DNA from: a virus
IMG/VR virus record: IMGVR_UViG_3300020125_000659
Span: 1 to 45,165 of that record
Strand: one strand, 5' to 3'
DNA: 45,165 nucleotides
In this document: in pieces, positions 41,700 to 45,165 of the stretch
How positions within the stretch are numbered: the first letter of the stretch is position 1
How the letters are laid out: every line of letters begins with the position of its first letter
Notes under the pieces: generated by a model
The model's input: the letters and a program-made list of their open reading frames with translations, nothing else
What the model was told of the DNA's origin: nothing
The model's database searches: none
Position numbers and translations under genes: made by a program

Positions 41700-42104
41700 G
41701 GTTAGATTCTCCTAAAGTTTATTTGCGAGTTTGAGGCTCTGCGCGCACAGGGTCAGTGTGACAGGTTGAGGACGCGGAGTCAATGCCATATGTAGCAGAA
41801 TCAGCCTCGAAGCCATGCTATATATGGCATGGAGGTCTAGCAATAAAAAAATTTTGCTGAGGAATAATCGCTTTCTCTCAAGTGGTTAAGATTTCAAACG
41901 TCTAAAAGTTTCAAGAGGGTTTGCAAGATGCCGCAGAGTTGCAAGGGGAGGGTTGTTGATTTTGTTGGACAAGATATGGCGAGGAGTTTGCTATTGATAT
42001 GAGTTAGTTGTTGGCTGCTTTTGTTCTTTGACAATCCTGGGCTCACGGGCCAGAAACCGCGAAAGTCTGTTTTTCTCTCCCCTATTTGCAAGGAGAGAAA
42101 GACA
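41700..42104. promoter_or_regulatory. Divergent control region between late operon and 42105 gene, with stem-loop
   Basis: About 400 bases without a gene. A strong stem-loop at 41783-41830 has 14-base arms (ATGCCATATGTAGC and GCTATATATGGCAT, one mismatch) and a 20-base loop. A second small inverted repeat with a run of seven A lies at 41839-41858. TTGACA occurs at 42028 on the plus strand without a good -10. The late promoter on the minus strand probably lies here but no clear sigma70 pair was found, so late genes may need another factor. Confidence 0.5.
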
Positions 42105-42413
42105 ATGCGAGCACTTCCTGTTTCGGCTACTCGTTCGGTCAAGATCAAGGATCTTAAGCCGGAGTTTCGCAAACTCATTCCCGCAGACCATAAGGGGGAT
42201 GACTACCAGTTTTCTACTTCTGGTGAGGCGGATTTCCCCGGTGATCTTGATGAGGCAATCGAAAAGCACGGTAAGGCGACCGTCTACGAGACTTTTCTTC
42301 GCCAAGCCAAGACGGATCATCAGAACGAAATGGCCGCCAAGATTCTCGAAAAGGTGCTTGATCCGAGCAAGAGCAAGCGCGGATCGGGCGCGGCGGTTCA
42401 GATTAAGCTTTAG
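42105..42413 (+). CDS. Small hypothetical protein, relative of 43789 gene
   Basis: This 102-residue protein starts at ATG 42105 with AAGGAGAG upstream. It has an N-terminal basic part, a FPGDLDEAIEKHGKATV segment, a helix with AAKILEKVL, and a Gly/Ala/Val tail ending in VQIKL. The product of the gene at 43789 has the same order: LDEFRAALGENGVLTV, LAKKLGKE, Gly-rich tail ending VRVELED. Codons ending in G or C suggest high expression. A DNA-binding or host-takeover role is speculation. Confidence 0.72.
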   Translation: MRALPVSATRSVKIKDLKPEFRKLIPADHKGDDYQFSTSGEADFPGDLDEAIEKHGKATVYETFLRQAKTDHQNEMAAKILEKVLDPSKSKRGSGAAVQIKL

Positions 42414-42421
42414 TTAGGTAA

Positions 42422-42565
42422 ATGATGCCTAGCAAAAAGCATGCCTGCGAAGCATGCGGCAAGAATCATGCCACATGGCTCGGCGCAGGCTTCTACCTCT
42501 GCCAACTATGTTTAGCCTTTTTTAGCTTCGAAACGATGCTAAACCAGCCCATTTCGGGCTCCTAA
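42422..42565 (+). CDS. Small zinc-ribbon protein, 47 aa
   Basis: A frame from ATG 42422 to TAA 42563-42565 codes for CEACGKNH near residue 9 and CQLC near 27, a two-knuckle zinc ribbon. The ribosome site (TTAGGT) is weak but the gene starts eight bases after the previous stop. It is followed by a strong terminator, so it would be the last gene of a two-gene unit. Confidence 0.5.
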   Translation: MMPSKKHACEACGKNHATWLGAGFYLCQLCLAFFSFETMLNQPISGS

Positions 42566-42621
42566 AACCCTTCAACGCTTCAAAGCCGCAAATAGGGGAG
42601 AAAAAAGCAGACTTGAAATGC

Positions 42622-42668
42622 CAAAAGACCCGAATCAGGCAAAATCGCCTGGTTTCGGGTCTTTTTTT
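42622..42668 (+). terminator. Rho-independent terminator, nearly symmetric
   Basis: AAAGACCCGAA and TTTCGGGTCTTT pair, extended by AGGC/GCCT around an AAAAT loop, and eight T follow. The A-run on the left makes it work on the minus strand too. It ends the 42105-42565 unit and shields the origin-like region from it. Confidence 0.85.
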
Positions 42669-42875
42669 GTGCTTTCGAGGCTGGAAATGCGTTGCGTAGG
42701 GGTGCTGTCGACGGGATGTCAACCGGAAGAAGTGGAAATTACTAGCGGATGACACTCGGATGTCACGTGTAAAGACGCGGAAAGACTCAAAAACCACATC
42801 ACTCGCTGCCGCCCTAGCTCCTGCTCAGCCACTCTTTCTCTTGATATATAAATATATATATTATATATTAAGAGA

Positions 42876-42922
42876 GCAAGAGCTTAAGCACGCAAGAGCT
42901 TAATAGCATAAAAGAGCCTTAA
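42876..42922 (+). repeat. Iteron-like direct repeats
   Basis: Two exact 12-base copies of GCAAGAGCTTAA lie 16 bases apart, and a third, AAGAGCCTTAA, follows 18 bases later. They stand next to the AT-rich hairpin. The period near 1.5-1.7 helical turns would place a bound protein on changing faces. Confidence 0.6.
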
Positions 42923-43012
42923 GGACCAAAATGGACCGAGAGGGAGGGAGCAGGACTAGGGTAGGCAGCTGATGATGTGGAAAGTGAATGATATCATGGA
43001 CTTACCCGTGGC

Positions 43013-43040
43013 TTGACACTGACATCCACTGTGCTACCCT
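43013..43040 (+). promoter_or_regulatory. Sigma70-type promoter before 43085 gene
   Basis: TTGACA at 43013-43018, a 16-base spacer and TACCCT at 43035-43040. The -35 is perfect, the -10 moderate. The spacer and the next 20 bases contain TGACATCC motifs, possibly operators. Confidence 0.6.
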
Positions 43041-43084
43041 AGACCTGCGGTTGACATCCCGCTGACACCCCAAGGAGCCAAAAA

Positions 43085-43555
43085 ATGCTATTCCCCGAAA
43101 TACCCAAACTTCCAGAGATTTTAGACCATAAACGAAAACATTTAAGACTTTGCGGCCGATGCTACTTATCTGCCACAAAAATCAAAGGAGCCTCAGCAAA
43201 AACGCAGCTAGACTTGATAACAAGCATCCTCAAAGCCCACACAGAACAAGATATTCCAATAAGACTTGAAGGATTGGAAATGAAAATCCTTCTAAAAATT
43301 CCCGAACGCGTTTGGGAAGATTGCAAAGCCGCGGTTGCAAAGATAAACAGAAGATTAGATTTATACGTTGTTTCAATAGAAAAACTTCAGCCCAAAAATG
43401 CCGAAGCAATCAAAGCAGCACAAAAGATAGCTAAGCAGAAAATAGAAAAAGAAATAAAAGAATTCGTTAAACAGAAACAAGAAGACGAATATGAACCAGA
43501 TGTTAGTAAGGTTTTTGCGCCATTTCAAAAGGACCAAAAAGATGAAAATGACTAA
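43085..43555 (+). CDS. Hypothetical helical protein
   Basis: The 156-residue protein has a CGRCYLS segment near 23-29 and a long Lys/Glu-rich helical C-terminal half with coiled-coil character. AAGGAG stands before the ATG and a sigma70 promoter lies about 45 bases upstream. It may bind nucleic acid or a host protein, but no family is recognised. It overlaps the next gene by 14 bases. As the first gene after the origin-like region it could be an early regulator; that is inference. Confidence 0.7.
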   Translation: MLFPEIPKLPEILDHKRKHLRLCGRCYLSATKIKGASAKTQLDLITSILKAHTEQDIPIRLEGLEMKILLKIPERVWEDCKAAVAKINRRLDLYVVSIEKLQPKNAEAIKAAQKIAKQKIEKEIKEFVKQKQEDEYEPDVSKVFAPFQKDQKDEND

Positions 43556-43706
43556 GGAAGAACGAAAAGAGGCTTTAAAGAATCGAAGAACCTTAATGAA
43601 GCAATTTTATAAGCTAGAAAACTCAAAGCCGTTCAAACCGCGTGCCAGAGCACTAACCTGCCAAGACATTCCAAGAAAAACGCTCTGGGAGCGAAAAAAG
43701 ACTTGA
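43542..43706 (+). CDS. Small very basic protein, 54 aa
   Basis: This Lys/Arg-rich helical protein starts at ATG 43542 (AAAGGA nine bases upstream); a second ATG six bases later is possible. An upstream in-frame start at 43491 lies inside the previous gene. Its high positive charge suggests nucleic-acid or ribosome contact. The -35 of the next promoter overlaps its stop codon. Confidence 0.55.
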   Translation: MKMTKEERKEALKNRRTLMKQFYKLENSKPFKPRARALTCQDIPRKTLWERKKT

Positions 43707-43731
43707 CAACCGCCGCTCCCATCGCTAAACT
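43703..43731 (+). promoter_or_regulatory. Sigma70-type promoter before 43789 gene
   Basis: TTGACA at 43703-43708, 17-base spacer, TAAACT at 43726-43731. Transcription would start near 43738, giving a leader of about 50 bases with AAAGG before the ATG. Confidence 0.78.
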
Positions 43732-43788
43732 CGAACCATCAAAAGCGCCGATCGCGAGACACGCGAGCGCAAGAAAGGCAGACATCCA

Positions 43789-44067
43789 ATGCGTAACTAC
43801 AACATCAGCACTACAATGAAGCACGACATGGGCGACGGCAAGGGCGAGCAGACCTACGGTACAGAGATTTCCGTCGAAGGCCCCGACACCCTCGACGAGT
43901 TTCGCGCTGCCCTTGGCGAGAATGGCGTTTTGACCGTTCTCTCTGACGCCTTCGAGGCCGAGCAGACTGCTACGCTTCGTGGCCGTTTGGCCAAAAAGCT
44001 TGGTAAGGAAAAGCAGGCTGGCGGTGGCCGTCTCGCCAATGCCGTGCGGGTTGAGCTCGAAGACTAA
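43789..44067 (+). CDS. Small GC-rich hypothetical protein, relative of 42105 gene
   Basis: This 92-residue protein has its own sigma70 promoter upstream and a strong terminator downstream, so it is a single-gene unit. Codons strongly favour G and C at the third place, unlike neighbours, pointing to high expression or transfer. It shares order of segments and a Gly/Ala-rich tail with an alternating Val/Leu end with the 42105 product; the likeness is weak but consistent. No family is recognised. Confidence 0.75.
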   Translation: MRNYNISTTMKHDMGDGKGEQTYGTEISVEGPDTLDEFRAALGENGVLTVLSDAFEAEQTATLRGRLAKKLGKEKQAGGGRLANAVRVELED

Positions 44068-44092
44068 AAAGCCCCGAGCCCTTACTCAAGGC

Positions 44093-44134
44093 AAATTCCC
44101 CGCAGAGTTTTTCAATGCTCTGCGGGGATTTTTG
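44093..44134 (+). terminator. Rho-independent terminator
   Basis: CCCCGCAGAG pairs with CTCTGCGGGG around a nine-to-ten base loop and ATTTTTG follows. It ends the 43789 unit. For the facing HNH gene the T-run is poor, though the AAATT side could give weak termination. Confidence 0.8.
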
Positions 44135-44148
44135 CATTTAAAGCAGCC

Positions 44149-44613
44149 TCATTCTAGGATTTCTCTTTTCCCAGCCTTTGTAACGGCATTTATCAGAGCA
44201 AAATCGCGCCCGCTTTCTATTCGTTTTGAAGGATTTTGCACAGAACTCGCAAGATACTTCAAACGCTGCAACACGCGTTCTTTTTCTCTTGCCTTTGCTC
44301 GGACGTAAACTTGCAGATTCGGACTGAGTCTTTGAGTTTCGTCTTCTGTCCAATTTGGAAGATTTAAAAGCTTTTTGAATTTCTTTTTTAAGGATTGTTT
44401 CACGAACCATCTTCGTTCTCCGATCGTCCATAAAGCTCGATTTCCTAGTCTGCTATTACAATCTCTACAACAAGAAACTAATTGGATTCTAAGAAGTTTC
44501 ATTAGTTTTACGTCGCCACAATCGTTCAGATTCCTCAAGAGCGATTGTGGGACCACGTGGTCTTGGGAGTCTGCTGCTTCACCACAATAGATGCATAGGC
44601 CGTCGTCGCGCAT
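44149..44613 (-). CDS. HNH endonuclease
   Basis: The 154-residue protein has the HNH core in residues 7-60: CIYCG, DHVVPQS with H19, then CCRDCNSRLGN with N53 and four Cys for a structural zinc. A basic helical tail follows, with a possible CEFC-type pair in another frame only. It could be a homing-type or nicking enzyme, or packaging-linked. It is the only gene on the minus strand between terminase and the early genes. The start at 44613 lies exactly where a sigma70 promoter would begin transcription, so the mRNA may be leaderless. A longer start at 44697 overlaps the promoters. Confidence 0.82.
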   Translation of the reverse strand: MRDDGLCIYCGEAADSQDHVVPQSLLRNLNDCGDVKLMKLLRIQLVSCCRDCNSRLGNRALWTIGERRWFVKQSLKKKFKKLLNLPNWTEDETQRLSPNLQVYVRAKAREKERVLQRLKYLASSVQNPSKRIESGRDFALINAVTKAGKREILE

Positions 44614-44619
44614 GCTTCG

Positions 44620-44648
44620 AGTATAGGCCGTTGCAACGATAAATGCAA
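44620..44648 (-). promoter_or_regulatory. Sigma70-type promoter for HNH gene
   Basis: On the minus strand TTGCAT (44648-44643), a 17-base spacer, and TATACT (44625-44620). The ATG of the HNH gene lies seven bases beyond the -10, at the expected transcription start. Confidence 0.72.
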
Positions 44649-44704
44649 CCCCCAAGGCGAGCCCACACCCTCGGAGAGCCCTAGCACGATCGACCACTTA
44701 GCGC

Positions 44705-44734
44705 TTGACATCCCCCTCAAACTGTGCCTATACT
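44705..44734 (+). promoter_or_regulatory. Sigma70-type early promoter
   Basis: TTGACA at 44705-44710, 18-base spacer, TATACT at 44729-44734. It faces the early operon and, through the circle junction, would drive the genes up to 10447. A TGACATCC motif overlaps the -35, as at the 43051 site, so the same protein may act on both. CCTATACTCG is shared with the opposite HNH promoter. Confidence 0.82.
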
Positions 44735-44739
44735 CGCCC

Positions 44740-44814
44740 ATGGTCCGTCGACCCTCGCCCGCAGTCCCAACACCCGGCGATGCCTCGACCACTCCGACCA
44801 CGAAAGCCAGGTGA
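44740..44814 (+). CDS. Possible leaderless leader peptide, 24 aa
   Basis: ATG 44740 stands six bases after the -10, and a Pro/Thr/Arg-rich frame of 24 codons ends at TGA 44812-44814, inside the AGGTGA ribosome site of the next gene. It has no ribosome site, so it would need leaderless start. It may equally be plain leader. Confidence 0.25.
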   Translation: MVRRPSPAVPTPGDASTTPTTKAR

Positions 44815-44820
44815 CTCAAA

Positions 44821-45165
44821 ATGCCAATAATCTGCAAAACCTGCAAAGACTCTTTCACCAACGAGTTAGAAGCTAGAAAGCACTTCGTGCTTTCCCATGG
44901 CACCACAAAATGCCGACTGTGTCTTCGAGAAGCCGCAAAAAACGGCCGCTTTTGTGAAACCTGCCGAAAAGCATTTCAAACCGAAATCTCCAACCAAGAA
45001 AACCAAGAATCTTTCGCCGAACGAATCAGAATCCAACTAGCCAAGCTCGAAAAAGAAAACGATCGACATTTTTTTGCCCTCAAAGGCGCTTTCTTGGATC
45101 GCCAAGCAGAGCTTTTTTGCTCGCACAACAATCCCAAAGACGCAAAATGCGAAGCATGCGAGAAA
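44821..45165 (+). CDS. C2H2 zinc-finger plus zinc-ribbon protein, runs off window end
   Basis: The frame is open for 115 codons to the last base. It starts with a C2H2-like finger: CKTC at 5-8, then H21 and H26, followed by CRLC at 31-34 and CETC at 45-48, then a long charged helix and CSH and CEAC at the end. AGGTGA lies before the ATG. If base 45165 joins base 1, five more codons follow and TGA at 16-18 closes a 120-residue protein with ATGA overlap to the next gene. As first gene after the early promoter it may be a regulator. C2H2 fingers are uncommon in phages. Confidence 0.68.
   Translation, partial: MPIICKTCKDSFTNELEARKHFVLSHGTTKCRLCLREAAKNGRFCETCRKAFQTEISNQENQESFAERIRIQLAKLEKENDRHFFALKGAFLDRQAELFCSHNNPKDAKCEACEK

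Larger units (their letters stand above)
42566..43084. other. Origin-like noncoding region: AT hairpin, iterons, TGACATCC motifs
   Basis: 519 bases with no gene. An AT-only hairpin at 42837-42875 has TCTCTT/AAGAGA arms and alternating AT core. Directly after it are GCAAGAGCTTAA at 42876-42887 and 42892-42903 and a degenerate copy at 42912-42922. TGACATCC or its complement occurs near 42712-42725, 42758-42765, 43020-43027 and 43052-43059. A 14-base sequence CGGTTGACATCCCG occurs inverted at 42712-42725 and direct at 43048-43061, framing the block. Iterons beside an AT-rich melt region suggest a replication origin; this is inference. Confidence 0.55.

Noticed and set aside
42028-42050. Promoter for the 42105 gene (TTGACA at 42028)
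   Set aside because: No acceptable -10 at 16-18 bases; kept only as part of the control region.
42028-42417. 129-codon plus-strand frame overlapping the 42105 gene
   Set aside because: Arg/Ser-rich shadow; the 42105 frame has the ribosome site and a better protein.
44614-44697. Longer N-terminus for the HNH protein from 44697
   Set aside because: It covers the -35 and -10 promoter elements, has no ribosome site, and the HNH fold begins at residue 7 from the 44613 start.

Overview
The window looks like the whole genome of a short-tailed (podovirus-like) phage that infects an unidentified, probably Gram-negative bacterium. The gene set is viral: terminase subunits, portal, scaffold, an N4-gp56-type major capsid protein, adaptor and tail-nozzle proteins, candidate ejection proteins, and a DNA polymerase. 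I see no integrase, repressor, tRNA, rRNA or host metabolic operon. Genes are tightly packed, with many ATGA or TAATG overlaps and GGAGG-type ribosome binding sites. The last open frame (from 44821) is still open at base 45165. Joined to base 1 it stops at bases 16-18, overlapping the ATG at base 15 as ATGA. This suggests the 45,165 bases are a closed circle, or a circularly permuted genome, cut inside an operon.

Layout. (1) Plus strand, from the promoter at 44705 through the junction to 10447: early and replication genes. They begin with many very small proteins, several of them zinc-binding, and a von Willebrand A-type protein. A recombination group follows: a Cas4/AddB-like PD-(D/E)XK nuclease, a RecA-like ATPase and a DUF669-like ssDNA-binding candidate. 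The arm ends with a uracil-DNA-glycosylase/family A DNA polymerase fusion and a DUF3987-type ATPase that may serve as replicative helicase. (2) Minus strand, from 41699 down to 10431: one long late operon. It runs TerS, TerL ATPase part, small membrane and lipoprotein genes, GT1 glycosyltransferase, TerL nuclease part, four genes with signal peptides, portal, scaffold, major capsid, adaptor, nozzle, two GNAT acetyltransferases, three large virion/ejection candidates and a membrane-protein group at the end. The two arms converge with a 17-base overlap near 10440. (3) 41700-44820: the control region. It holds an AT-rich hairpin with iteron-like repeats (origin candidate), TGACATCC motifs, four sigma70-type promoters, two terminators, two small related basic proteins and an HNH endonuclease on the minus strand.

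Most unusual points. The large terminase appears split into separate ATPase and nuclease genes with about 1.85 kb of unrelated genes between them. Beside the split sits a block of four consecutive genes with apparent Sec signal peptides, including a 1910-residue beta-helix fibre with Thr-Pro linkers and a 1037-residue SGNH hydrolase full of cysteine-rich repeats. Secreted, cysteine-rich products are not expected of virion proteins assembled in the cytoplasm, so this block is the best candidate for undescribed biology.
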